From the NCBI RefSeq assembly GCF_000196735.1, contig NC_014551.1, positions 1,979,001 to 2,043,000 on the forward strand: a stretch of DNA of 64,000 nt, written 5' to 3'. The notes beneath the pieces are model-generated. The model was given only the letters and a program-made list of their open reading frames with translations, was not told where the DNA came from and ran no database searches. The DNA comes from Bacillus amyloliquefaciens DSM 7 = ATCC 23350. Its GTDB lineage: Bacteria > Bacillota > Bacilli > Bacillales > Bacillaceae. Each line of letters opens with the position of its first letter. Within the stretch, counting starts at the first letter, position 1. Position numbers and translations under genes: made by a program. Below, piece by piece: positions 36,315 to 45,036 of this stretch.

Positions 36315-36337
36315 CCAAAACTATTAAACTGTTAACA
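36309..36337 (-). promoter_or_regulatory. BirA-type operator 2 overlapping the bio -35 box
   Basis: TGTCAAC (36309-36315) and GTTAACA (36331-36337) are inverted with a 15-nt spacer, the spacing I recall for the B. subtilis bio operator. Six of the seven bases of the proximal half are the -35 hexamer on the other strand. The rest of this gap, 36338-36480, is A/T-rich and must hold the yngA promoter; two weak candidates (TTGTTC-N17-TATTCA and TTGTTT-N16-TAAAGT) were seen. Confidence 0.6.
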
Positions 36338-36488
36338 TAATGGAACGGCAAGGCCTCATTACGTTTTCATGTTTTGTTCATATTTTAGTAATTGTTTATT
36401 CAACACTGTCCGCTAAAGTAATCCCTATCAACAACTATGACAGCCATCCGCATTTTATTATGAAGGGAGGTCAAAACCGGGTGCCGTT

Positions 36489-36896
36489 ATGCTGAAAGAA
36501 AAAATAAAGACGTTAGGCCGTTTTTGCACCGTGGGCGTGGGAAATACGCTAATAGATTTTGGTGTCTTCTTCCTTCTCACCGCTTGCCATGTCCCTTATC
36601 TGCCGGCTCAGATCTGTTCCTATTCGGCGGGGATCATCAACAGCTATGTGTGGAACCGAAACTGGACGTTTCGTGTAAAACGCAAGGCCGACGGGAAAGA
36701 GATCGTGCGCTTTCTCATGATTAATGCCGCCGCGTCGGTGATCACCTTTTTATTGCTTTACGCGTTTCAAAAAAGCGGCTGTACGCTTTTGGTGAGTAAG
36801 CTTGCCGCCACTATCGGCGGAATGATGATGAATTTTATCGGAAACCGAATCTGGGTATTTGGGGATTCGCTGAAAAACATACAGGATCAGGAGTGA
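36489..36896 (+). CDS. yngA: GtrA-family membrane protein YngA
   Basis: Small polytopic membrane protein (135 residues) of the GtrA/DPMS flippase family, thought to handle polyprenyl-linked sugars for wall or polysaccharide glycosylation. It shows the family signature GRFCTVGVGNTLIDFG at the N-terminus, four hydrophobic segments, and the basic loop NSYVWNRNWTFR after the second. The ATG is 17-18 nt from GGGAGGT, an unusually long gap, but no better in-frame start was found upstream, so the exact start is uncertain. It sits 6 nt before yngB; pairing with a UDP-glucose-making enzyme fits a role in sugar transfer. Confidence 0.88.
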   Translation: MLKEKIKTLGRFCTVGVGNTLIDFGVFFLLTACHVPYLPAQICSYSAGIINSYVWNRNWTFRVKRKADGKEIVRFLMINAAASVITFLLLYAFQKSGCTLLVSKLAATIGGMMMNFIGNRIWVFGDSLKNIQDQE

Positions 36897-36902
36897 AGAT
36901 GA

Positions 36903-37796
36903 ATGAGAAAAAAAGTGAGAAAAGCGGTCATCCCCGCAGCGGGTTTAGGCACGAGATTTCTGCCGGCGACAAAGGCGCAGCCGAAAGAAATGCTGCCGAT
37001 TGTCGACAAACCGGCAATCCAATATATTGTAGAAGAGGCCGCAGAATCAGGAATTGAAGATATACTGATTATTACGGGGAGAAACAAACGCTCGATTGAA
37101 GATCATTTTGACCGGTTGGCGGAATTGGAATTCAATCTGCAGGAAAAAGGCAAGACGGAGATGCTTAAGGAAATGCAGCAGATTGCCGATTTGGCCAATA
37201 TTCATTACATCCGCCAGAAAGAGCCGCTCGGCTTAGGACATGCGGTATTGTGTGCGGAGCATTTTATCGGAGATGAGCCTTTTGCCGTTCTCTTAGGAGA
37301 TGATATTATGGTATCTGACACCCCCGCGCTTTCGCAGCTCATAGACGTCTATAACCAGCACGGCACAGAAACAATCGGCGTACAGCCCGTCGAGCCTGCT
37401 GATGTCAGCAAATATGGTATTATACAGACGGGGCGGCAAAGCGGTCATGTGTATCAGGTTGAAGACCTGATTGAGAAGCCGGCTGCTGAAAAGGCGCCCT
37501 CACGTATTGCCGTGATGGGCCGATACATATTAACCCCTGCCATTTTCCAGGCGCTCAAAACGATCGGACGAGGCGCGGGCAGCGAAATCCAATTAACTGA
37601 TGCGCTGCGCAAAGTGTGCCGCACCCGGAGCATTTACGCGCGGGAACTTGAAGGAAGCCGGTTCGATATAGGCGATAAGCTCGGGTGTTTTAAAGCCGGG
37701 ACGGAGATCGGGCTTCTGCGGAAAGAAATGAGACCGAAACTTTTAGCTTATTTAGAAGAGGTGTTAAAAAGAGAATCTGAAGAAATGACGCATTAA
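36903..37796 (+). CDS. yngB: UTP-glucose-1-phosphate uridylyltransferase YngB
   Basis: GtaB-like nucleotidyltransferase (297 residues) that makes UDP-glucose from UTP and glucose-1-phosphate. The N-terminal signature PAAGLGTRFLPATKAQPKEM carries the nucleotide loop and catalytic Lys; LLGDDIM contains the metal-binding Asp, and LIEKP and GRYIL follow in the family order. AGGAG precedes the ATG. In B. subtilis YngB has been reported as an alternative to GtaB; here the role is inferred from orthology. It follows yngA directly and is 65 nt from yngC. Confidence 0.92.
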   Translation: MRKKVRKAVIPAAGLGTRFLPATKAQPKEMLPIVDKPAIQYIVEEAAESGIEDILIITGRNKRSIEDHFDRLAELEFNLQEKGKTEMLKEMQQIADLANIHYIRQKEPLGLGHAVLCAEHFIGDEPFAVLLGDDIMVSDTPALSQLIDVYNQHGTETIGVQPVEPADVSKYGIIQTGRQSGHVYQVEDLIEKPAAEKAPSRIAVMGRYILTPAIFQALKTIGRGAGSEIQLTDALRKVCRTRSIYARELEGSRFDIGDKLGCFKAGTEIGLLRKEMRPKLLAYLEEVLKRESEEMTH

Positions 37797-37861
37797 AAAA
37801 TAATTTGTAACCATTTTGCTTGTCAATCAGTCATATAATTGGGTAAAAAGATAGTGAGGTT

Positions 37862-38461
37862 GTGAACAGTGTGGGCAATTTTATTAGTGAAATATTATCC
37901 TGGCTGACAAGTATGGGCTATTTAGGGATTGCGCTCGGGTTAATGATCGAAATCATTCCGAGTGAAATCGTTCTGGCTTACGGAGGCTATATGGTGTCAG
38001 AAGGTACGATCAGTTTTATCGGCGCCATTATCGCCGGTGTCATCGGGGGAACGATCGCGCAATGTTTTATTTACTGGATCGCCCGTTATGGAGGACGTCC
38101 GTTTTTGGACAAGTACGGCAAGTACTTACTGCTGAAAAAGCATCATATTGATGTTGCGGAAAACTGGTTTCGCCGTTACGGCGCGGGCGTGGTATTCTCG
38201 GCACGGTTTATCCCGGTCGTCAGACACGCGATTTCCATCCCTGCCGGACTCGCGAAAATGCCTCTTTCCAAGTTTGTCACCTTGACGACGCTTGCGATTA
38301 TTCCGTGGTCTATCATTTTCGTTTATCTCGGGTATCAGCTCGGCGGACAGTGGAAAGATGTAGACAGCTATGCCGGAATGTATACGACTCCGATCATTAT
38401 ATTGGCTCTTGTATTTATTGTTGTTTATTTTGTCGTGAAAAAGATGAGATCAAGACTATGA
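37862..38461 (+). CDS. yngC: DedA-family membrane protein YngC
   Basis: Polytopic membrane protein of the DedA/SNARE-associated family (199 residues from the GTG at 37862). It has the acidic re-entrant segment EIIPSEIVLAYGGY near residue 30, the family motif FSARFIPVVRHAISIPAG at about 119-136, and several hydrophobic helices. DedA proteins act in lipid-carrier recycling and proton-motive-force maintenance; the specific substrate is unknown. A second GTG at 37871 has better spacing from GTGAGGT and may be the true start. A TATAAT-like hexamer upstream (about 37833) has no clear -35. Confidence 0.88.
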   Translation: MNSVGNFISEILSWLTSMGYLGIALGLMIEIIPSEIVLAYGGYMVSEGTISFIGAIIAGVIGGTIAQCFIYWIARYGGRPFLDKYGKYLLLKKHHIDVAENWFRRYGAGVVFSARFIPVVRHAISIPAGLAKMPLSKFVTLTTLAIIPWSIIFVYLGYQLGGQWKDVDSYAGMYTTPIIILALVFIVVYFVVKKMRSRL

Positions 38462-38516
38462 AAAAAAGACTGCATAGAAGAACGGCCGCGGGCCGGATCT
38501 ATGCGGTCTTTTTTCT
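38462..38516. terminator. Bidirectional terminator between yngC and yngE
   Basis: Long inverted repeat (AAAGACTGCATAGA / TCTATGCGGTCTTT arms, one mismatch) capped by a G/C-rich palindromic loop, with an A-run on the left and a T-run on the right. It begins directly after the yngC stop and ends at the yngE stop, so it can serve both convergent transcripts. Confidence 0.88.
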
Positions 38517-40046
38517 TTATACCGGGTATACGGGGTGTTTCCGGTGTGTGAATGTCAGTTGTTTGGACATGTAAGCAGTGAGGCGTTTATTGAGTTCTTC
38601 CCGCAAGGAATCAGCGGGAACGATGCCGTCAATCACCATTTCAGAGGCGAGGCGGTAAAGGTTGATGTCTTCCTTGTATTCATCACGCTTTTCTTGAATA
38701 AAAGCCGATCTTTCTTCAGGAGCGAGTTCGCTGATTTTGTTTGCATATACCGCATTCACCGCTGCCTCAGGCCCCATAACGGCAATTTGCGCAGTCGGCA
38801 GCGCTAAGCAGCAATCCGGTTCAAAAGCCGGGCCCGCCATCGCATATAATCCGGCACCGTAGGCTTTTCTGACAATAACGGAAAGCTTCGGAACAGTCGC
38901 TTCGGCCATTGCGGAGATCATTTTTGCGCCATGTCTGATGATGCCCGCCTGCTCAACCTTCGTTCCGATCATAAAGCCGGGGATGTCTGCCAAAAACAGA
39001 AGCGGAATATGAAATGCGTCGCACAAAGCGATGAATTTTGCGGCTTTGTCCGCCGAATCGAGAAATAAAACCCCGCCTTTGACACGCGGCTGGTTGGCGA
39101 TAATGCCGACCGGCTGTCCGTGAATCCGCGCAAGCCCCGTTATTAATTCCTGCGCAAATAATGGTTTGATCTCAAAAAAGGAGTCTTCATCGATGACACG
39201 TTCAATTAAATCCATCATGTTGAACGGCGCGTTTTGATGTGCCGGAATGACATCTGAGAGCGGTTTTTCAAAAGCTTTCGGATTCTTGGATGTGTTGACG
39301 GGTGCTTTTTCAGTATAATTTGCCGGAAAATAGCTGAGATATGTCTGCGCCATCGTAATTGCTTCCTGTTCCGTCCGGGCGAGAAGATCACCGCAGCCTG
39401 ATACGGAACAATGCATACGGGCGCCGCCCATTTCTTCAAGCGATACCTTTTCGCCGATTACCATTTCCGCCATGCGCGGAGAGCCTAAGTACATGGATGC
39501 ATTGCCTTCAACCATAATGACGATGTCGCAAAATGCCGGGATGTAAGCGCCGCCCGCAGCGGAAGGACCGAACAATAAGCAGATTTGCGGAATGCGTCCC
39601 GACAGCTTTACTTGATTATAAAAAATGCGTCCGGCTCCCCTCCTGCCCGGGAACATGTCGACCTGATCCGTAATTCTCGCACCTGCTGAATCGACTAAGT
39701 ACAGAAGCGGACACTGCAGCTTTTCCGCCGTTTCCTGAATGCGGATGATTTTTTCCACCGTTTTCGCGCCCCATGAACCCGCCTTTACGGTTGAGTCGTT
39801 TGCCATCACACAAACGGTTCTGCCGCCGATAGTTCCGATTCCGGTGACGACCCCGTCAGCCGGCAGTCCGTCTGACATACATTCGGCGAAAAAAGCATCT
39901 TCTACGGATATGCCGTCATCGAATAGAAGCTTCAGCCTGTCTCTTACAAACAGTTTTCCCTTTTTTTCGTTGCTTGCGTGATATTTCTCCGCTCCTCCTT
40001 TTTCAATCGTTTTGCTGCGTGTCTGCCGTTCTTTTTCGTAATCCAT
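38517..40046 (-). CDS. yngE: Acyl-CoA carboxylase carboxyltransferase subunit YngE (methylcrotonyl-CoA type)
   Basis: Carboxyltransferase beta subunit (509 residues) that moves carboxyl from biotin on YngHB to an acyl-CoA; methylcrotonyl-CoA is inferred from the operon. Two crotonase-like halves are visible: LVDSAGARITDQ and FGPSAAGGAY in the N-half, DIPGFMIG and MGPEAAVNAVY in the C-half; the glycine-rich oxyanion loops are intact. GGAGGG is 6 nt before the ATG, and yngF ends 17 nt upstream. Last gene of the yngJ-I-HA-HB-G-F-E operon. Confidence 0.92.
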   Translation of the reverse strand: MDYEKERQTRSKTIEKGGAEKYHASNEKKGKLFVRDRLKLLFDDGISVEDAFFAECMSDGLPADGVVTGIGTIGGRTVCVMANDSTVKAGSWGAKTVEKIIRIQETAEKLQCPLLYLVDSAGARITDQVDMFPGRRGAGRIFYNQVKLSGRIPQICLLFGPSAAGGAYIPAFCDIVIMVEGNASMYLGSPRMAEMVIGEKVSLEEMGGARMHCSVSGCGDLLARTEQEAITMAQTYLSYFPANYTEKAPVNTSKNPKAFEKPLSDVIPAHQNAPFNMMDLIERVIDEDSFFEIKPLFAQELITGLARIHGQPVGIIANQPRVKGGVLFLDSADKAAKFIALCDAFHIPLLFLADIPGFMIGTKVEQAGIIRHGAKMISAMAEATVPKLSVIVRKAYGAGLYAMAGPAFEPDCCLALPTAQIAVMGPEAAVNAVYANKISELAPEERSAFIQEKRDEYKEDINLYRLASEMVIDGIVPADSLREELNKRLTAYMSKQLTFTHRKHPVYPV

Positions 40047-40063
40047 CCGAGTCCCTCCATGTT

Positions 40064-40843
40064 TTATTTTCCTTTGTATTCAGGGGGTCTTTTTTCTTTA
40101 AAGGCGCGCAGGCCCTCTTCTCTGTCAAGTGTCGGGATGACTTGTTCATATGCTTTTCGTTCGATGGTGAGCCCTGTATTGAGATCTGTCTCCAGACCCT
40201 TGTTTATCGCGAATTTTGCTTGTCTGACGGCGATCGGTCCATTGGCGGCGATGCGTCCGGCCAGTGCTTTTACTTTTTCCATAAGCTCCCCGGCTTCACA
40301 TACATGCTCGACCAGCTTCATGTCTTTTGCTTCTTGAGCCGTGAGTCTTCGGCCGGTGTAAATCAATTCTTTTGCAGCGCCGGGACCGATAAGCCGCGGC
40401 AGTCTCTGTGTTCCCCCCGCCCCGGGAATGATCGCAAGGCCTGTTTCAGGTAGGCCGAGACCCGCCCGGCTGACGGCTGTTCTGATATCGCAGGCGAGAG
40501 CAAGTTCAAGACCTCCTCCTACAGCAGTTCCGTTCAGCGCTGCAATGACCGGCTGCGGGAGAGCTTCAATTGAGGCGGCTGTTTCGCCGATACGCCTGAC
40601 GCTTTGCTTGACTTGTTCATGATTCATTCCTGCTCTTTCTTTTAAATCAGCACCGGCGCAAAATGTGTTTCCGGAGCCGGTGAGAATGACGCAGCGAATA
40701 GCCGGCGAGTTTCTGATGTCTGTAATTACACGCTGTAAATCATCAATCATTTCAGAAGACAGCGAGTTGGCTGCATGCGGGCGGTTCAGTGTGATCAGAC
40801 CGATCGTTTCTTGACAGACGGAATACAAGACACAATCTCCCAT
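40064..40843 (-). CDS. yngF: Enoyl-CoA hydratase/isomerase family YngF (methylglutaconyl-CoA hydratase)
   Basis: Crotonase-fold protein of 259 residues. AGADLKERA and ALNGTAVGGGLELALACD form the oxyanion hole; GLAIIPGAGGTQRLPRLIG carries the second conserved glutamate region. The expected step is hydration of 3-methylglutaconyl-CoA to HMG-CoA, inferred from its place between carboxylase and HMG-CoA lyase. I chose ATG 40843 because AAAGGAG is 5 nt upstream; the open frame extends to 40936 but the extra codons run into yngG and look non-coding. Length agrees with the family. Confidence 0.9.
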   Translation of the reverse strand: MGDCVLYSVCQETIGLITLNRPHAANSLSSEMIDDLQRVITDIRNSPAIRCVILTGSGNTFCAGADLKERAGMNHEQVKQSVRRIGETAASIEALPQPVIAALNGTAVGGGLELALACDIRTAVSRAGLGLPETGLAIIPGAGGTQRLPRLIGPGAAKELIYTGRRLTAQEAKDMKLVEHVCEAGELMEKVKALAGRIAANGPIAVRQAKFAINKGLETDLNTGLTIERKAYEQVIPTLDREEGLRAFKEKRPPEYKGK

Positions 40844-40856
40844 GGCTTCTCCTTTC

Positions 40857-41756
40857 TCATTTCGTTCTGAATACCTGCAGGTTTCTGCTTGGCAGGTCTT
40901 TGCCGATTTTGTCCCCGATCCAGCCGGCGGCCTCAAGAAGTTTATTCAAGTCCGTCCCGGTATCAATCCCCATTTGTTCAAGCATATAAATGACATCTTC
41001 TGTGGCGGCGTTGCCTGCTGATCCCGGGGCATACGGGCAGCCGCCAAGCCCGCCTGAGGAGGTATCAAAGGATGTAATGCCCATATCAAGGGCGGGAATG
41101 ATATTCGCAAGAGCCGTGCCTCTTGTATCATGGAAATGGAGTGCGATGTTTGATGCCGGAATTCTCGGCAAAAGGGCTTCAAGCACGGCGATGACCTGCA
41201 AGGGATTCGCCGCGCCGATTGTGTCGCCGAGCGATAATTCATCAACACCCATTTCGATCAGGGTGTCTGCCAGGCGGACGACTTGTTCGACCGGCACGTT
41301 CTGTTCGTACGGGCAGCCAAATACAGTGGACAGATACGCTCTCGTCGCCATTTTTTCAGCTTTTGCTTCAGTAATGACCCGCCTGAGTTCTTGAACGGTC
41401 CGGTCAATCGGTTTGTTTACGTTTTTTTGGTTATGGGTTTCGCTTGCTGATAAAAACACACAGGCTTGATCAATTCTGCCTTCTGCTGCATGTTCCAGTC
41501 CGATGAGGTTTGGAACGAGAGCCGCGTAGACCGTATCTTCTGATCTGGCAATCCCCTTTGCGACATCCAGACTGTCACGAAGAGCCGGAATCCATCTCGG
41601 ATGCACGAATGATGTCACTTCGATATAGGGAAGTCCTGTCTTTGACAGCATATTGATCCACTCAATCTTATCTTCTGTATCCACCCACGCCGATTCATTC
41701 TGCAGGCCGTCACGAGGCCCTACTTCGTTGATGCGGACATGCTTCGGACAGTTCAT
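40857..41756 (-). CDS. yngG: Hydroxymethylglutaryl-CoA lyase YngG
   Basis: TIM-barrel lyase (299 residues) that splits HMG-CoA into acetoacetate and acetyl-CoA. It opens with NEVGPRDGLQNE (substrate and metal contacts), has HFHDTRG with metal-binding His, and the flexible loop GGLGGCPYAPG with the catalytic cysteine. GGGAGGT lies 5 nt before the ATG; yngHB ends 15 nt upstream. The acetoacetate it makes is a substrate for the ScoAB transferase about 11 kb away. Confidence 0.94.
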   Translation of the reverse strand: MNCPKHVRINEVGPRDGLQNESAWVDTEDKIEWINMLSKTGLPYIEVTSFVHPRWIPALRDSLDVAKGIARSEDTVYAALVPNLIGLEHAAEGRIDQACVFLSASETHNQKNVNKPIDRTVQELRRVITEAKAEKMATRAYLSTVFGCPYEQNVPVEQVVRLADTLIEMGVDELSLGDTIGAANPLQVIAVLEALLPRIPASNIALHFHDTRGTALANIIPALDMGITSFDTSSGGLGGCPYAPGSAGNAATEDVIYMLEQMGIDTGTDLNKLLEAAGWIGDKIGKDLPSRNLQVFRTK

Positions 41757-41771
41757 GCTGCACCTCCCGTT

Positions 41772-41984
41772 TTATTGAAGCTCAATCAGGACCTCTCCTT
41801 CATCAGTGAAATCGCCTTCCGTTTTTTTCACTTCTTTCACCGTTCCGGATGCATCAGCGATGATCGGAATTTCCATTTTCATAGATTCCAAGATAGCCAC
41901 TTCCTGTCCTTCCTCAATGACATCGCCCGGTTTCACATGAATTTTCCACAGGTTACCGGCCATTTGAATTTTTATGACGCTCAT
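41772..41984 (-). CDS. yngHB: Biotin carboxyl carrier protein YngHB
   Basis: Stand-alone biotinyl/lipoyl attachment domain of 70 residues, with biotin-accepting Lys36 in ESMKME. It carries carboxybiotin between YngHA and YngE. The ATG overlaps the yngHA stop as ATGA, so the two are translationally coupled and probably stoichiometric. BirA, the predicted repressor of the nearby bio operon, would also be its biotin ligase. Confidence 0.95.
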   Translation of the reverse strand: MSVIKIQMAGNLWKIHVKPGDVIEEGQEVAILESMKMEIPIIADASGTVKEVKKTEGDFTDEGEVLIELQ

Positions 41985-43330
41985 TTTGACGCCTCCCCGT
42001 TTATTGTTTGTAAAAATCCGGTTGTCGCTTCACCCTTTTCAAACGCTTCTGAACAGGCGATTTTTGTCAGCAGCGGAATATTGGTTTTAATTCCTTCTAC
42101 ATGATATTCGCCAAGGGCGGTTTTCAGTTGTTCAATGGCTTGTTTTCTCGTTTTTGCCGTAACAATCATTTTGGCAATCATCGGATCGTAAAACGGAGAA
42201 ACGGTGCTGCCCTTTTCAACGGCGCATTCGTGTCTCACTGACGGATGCCGTAAAACGGAGAAAGAGGAGATAGTGCCGGGTGACGGATAAAAGGTGACCG
42301 GATCTTCCGCATAAATCCGCACTTCTATCGCATGCCCGTGATGGGTGATGTCTTTCTGCGAGAAAGTCAGCGGCTGTCCCGCGGCAATTTTCAGCTGTTC
42401 TTCCACAAGATCCAGTCCCGTAATTTCTTCTGTCACCGGATGCTCTACCTGCAGTCTTGTATTCATCTCTAAGAAATAGATTTGTTTCTTTTGGTCGACA
42501 AGAAACTCTATTGTGCCCGCATTTTGGTAGCCGATAGATTTAGCGGCTTTAACGGCGGTTTCACCGAGTCTTTGTCTTAATTCCTCATCAACAAACGGCG
42601 ATGGCGCTTCTTCTATCACTTTTTGATGGCGCCTTTGCACTGAACAGTCACGTTCAAACAGGTGAACGGTATTGCCGAAAGAATCTGCGAGAATCTGAAT
42701 TTCAATATGACGGGCGTTTTCAATGACTTTTTCCATATACATTGCGCCGTCGCCGAAAAAAGACGCGGCCCGCTTTTGATTGCCTTCAAACGCTTTTGCC
42801 AGTTCTTCTTCCGAATGTACGATCTGCATGCCGATTCCGCCTCCTCCTGCGGACGCTTTCAGCATGACCGGAAAGCCGATGGCACGGGCTTCGGCTAAGG
42901 CCGAGTGAACATCGGGCAATGGCTCTGAAACACCGGGAACGATCGGGACTTTTGCCTGCTGCATCGTTTTTCGCGCTTCTATCTTGCTTCCCATCTTAAC
43001 GATGATGTCACCTGGCGGGCCGATGAATGTGATGTGTTCCTTTCGGCAGCGTTCGGCGAACCGGCTGTTTTCTGACAGCAGCCCGTAGCCGGGATGGATG
43101 GCGTCGGCTCCGGCGGCTTTAGCGGCTTCTATGATTCTGTCAATATGTAAATAGCTTTCATTTACTCTCGATTGACCGATCAGGTAGGCCTCATCAGCCG
43201 CTTTTACATGGAGCGCATCCCGGTCGGCTTCTGAATAGACAGATACCGAGGGGATGCCGAGACGTTTGCAGGTGCGGATTATTCTTAAGGCGATTTCTCC
43301 TCTATTGGCAATCAGAACTTTTTTAAACAA
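41981..43330 (-). CDS. yngHA: Biotin carboxylase subunit YngHA
   Basis: ATP-grasp biotin carboxylase (449 residues): KVLIANRGEIALRI at the N-terminus, glycine-rich ATP lid KASAGGGGIGM, ERDCSVQRRHQKVIEEAPSP in the core and FLEMNTRLQVEHPVTE in the active site. It starts with TTG at 43330, AAGGAG 10-11 nt upstream; no in-frame ATG fits better. Four-nucleotide overlap with yngHB. Carboxylates YngHB for YngE; the methylcrotonyl-CoA assignment is from operon context. Confidence 0.94.
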   Translation of the reverse strand: MFKKVLIANRGEIALRIIRTCKRLGIPSVSVYSEADRDALHVKAADEAYLIGQSRVNESYLHIDRIIEAAKAAGADAIHPGYGLLSENSRFAERCRKEHITFIGPPGDIIVKMGSKIEARKTMQQAKVPIVPGVSEPLPDVHSALAEARAIGFPVMLKASAGGGGIGMQIVHSEEELAKAFEGNQKRAASFFGDGAMYMEKVIENARHIEIQILADSFGNTVHLFERDCSVQRRHQKVIEEAPSPFVDEELRQRLGETAVKAAKSIGYQNAGTIEFLVDQKKQIYFLEMNTRLQVEHPVTEEITGLDLVEEQLKIAAGQPLTFSQKDITHHGHAIEVRIYAEDPVTFYPSPGTISSFSVLRHPSVRHECAVEKGSTVSPFYDPMIAKMIVTAKTRKQAIEQLKTALGEYHVEGIKTNIPLLTKIACSEAFEKGEATTGFLQTINGEASK

Positions 43331-43351
43331 TTGTGAAGCACTCCTTTTTCA

Positions 43352-44992
43352 TTAAATTAACTTGAGCTCTTCAATCGTTTTTTCCCGCAGTTTGAATTTC
43401 TGGATTTTTCCTGAGGCTGTCATGGGATATTCATCTGTGAACAACACATACCGGGGGACTTTATAGCGGGCTATATTTTCTTTGCAAAAGGTTCTGATGT
43501 CTTCTGCAGAAGCGGTTTGTCCGTCTTTGAGCCTGATCCACGCCGCGGCCTCTTCGCCGTATTTCGGATCAGGGACACCGACGACCTGAACGTCTGCTAC
43601 CGCTGGATGCCGATATAACATTTCTTCAATCTCCCGGGGATAGATATTTTCGCCGCCCCTGATCAGCATGTCTTTCAGACGGCCTGTGATTTTGCAGTAC
43701 CCGTCCTCGTCCATGACCGCCAAATCACCGGTATGCAGCCAGCCGTCTTTATCTATCGCTTCTTCGGTTGCTTCTTGATTTTTATAATAGCCTTTCATGA
43801 CATGGTATCCGCGGGTGCAGAGCTCTCCCTGTTCGCCCCGTGCAGCCTCCTCGGATGTTCCGGGCCGAACAATTCCGACTTCGATATGGGGAAGCGCGCG
43901 CCCCGCTGTTTCCACTCTTCTTTCAAACGGATCATCCGTTCTAGTCTGCGTAATGACAGGTGATGCTTCAGTCTGTCCGTAGGCAATGGTAATGTCGGTC
44001 ATCCCCATTTTGCCGATTACTTCTCTCATGACTTCCGCCGGGCATGGCGAGCCTGCCATAATGCCGGTTCGGACGTGAGAAAGGTCATAATCAGAAAAAC
44101 CGCTGTCATGAAGCAGGGCGATAAACATCGTCGGCACACCGTGCAGAGCCGTGCAGGCTTCTTGTTCCACCGTTTTCAGAACGGATGGCGGAGAAAACTG
44201 CTCGATCGGAATCATCGCCGCCCCCGCGGATACACATGCCAGCACGCCGAGCACACACCCGAAGCAGTGGAAAAATGGCACGGGGATGCATAAACGGTCA
44301 CTTGAGGTAAGCTTCATACATTCTGCGATGTTGGCCGCGTTATTTACGATATTAAAATGTGAGAGCATGACGCCTTTCGGAAATCCCGTCGTACCTGACG
44401 TATATTGCATATGAATGCAATCATCCTTTTTCAGGCTGTCCATCCTTCTGTCAAGCTCTGCATCCGTTACGGTTTCTGCATCCTTCAGCAGAGCATCCCA
44501 ATGATGCATTCCGGGCGGGCTTTGATCACCGATATATAACACTGTCTGTAAAAAAGGATAACGTTTCGAACGCAGTCTGCCGCGCTCACAAGTTTTCAGC
44601 TCCGGAATCAGTTTATTCACCAACTCGACATAAGATGTCTGCCGGTAGGAGTCCATGATTATCAGGGCCGAGACGTCTGAATGGGTCAGCAGGTAATCCA
44701 ACTCTGCGATTTGAAAATTCGTATTGATGGTGATCAGAACGGCGCCGATTTTCGCCGTTGCAAATTACGCCGCGAGCCATTCCGGTATGTTGGATGCCCA
44801 TATGGCCACATGATCTCCTTTTTCAATTCCCAGCTTCATCAGCCCTTTTGCGGTCTGCCGGCATAACCGGTCAAACTCGGCATACGTATAACGGAGGCCG
44901 CGCTCAGGGTAAACAACCGCTTCATGGTCCGGGAAAAGCTCCACGGTCCGCTCAAGCAGCTTTCCCGCTGTTAAATGGATAAGTTCAGCCAT
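43352..44992 (-). pseudogene. yngI: Acyl-CoA synthetase yngI interrupted by an in-frame TAA
   Basis: AMP-forming acyl-CoA synthetase whose 547-codon frame is split by a TAA at 44765-44767, codon 76. Reading straight through in the same frame, the protein continues normally (IPEWLAA, stop, FATAKIGAVL), so no bases are lost or gained. CAA (Gln) to TAA by one C-to-T change is the likely cause; homologues as I recall have Gln there. The 5' part has a proper ribosome site (GGAGG, ATG 44992). The 3' part keeps the YTSGTTGFPKG AMP-binding motif, the GYGQTEASP-like A5 region and the C-terminal catalytic Lys segment (SGKIQKFKLRE). Restart could occur only at TTG 44701 or later, without the N-terminal subdomain. 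Normal role: activation of a branched short-chain acid feeding yngJ. Sequencing error is the alternative. Confidence 0.85.
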
Positions 44993-45036
44993 ATGACCTG
45001 CCTCCTTCCATCATTGCTTTGGTAAACGTTTTCATT

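Noticed and set aside
40844..40936. Longer yngF starting at 40936
   Set aside because: The extension overlaps yngG, reads as unrelated basic sequence, and the ATG at 40843 has a good ribosome site and family length.
43352..44992. Frameshift or two separate genes in yngI
   Set aside because: Both parts are in the same frame and join without loss or gain of bases; only the TAA interrupts.
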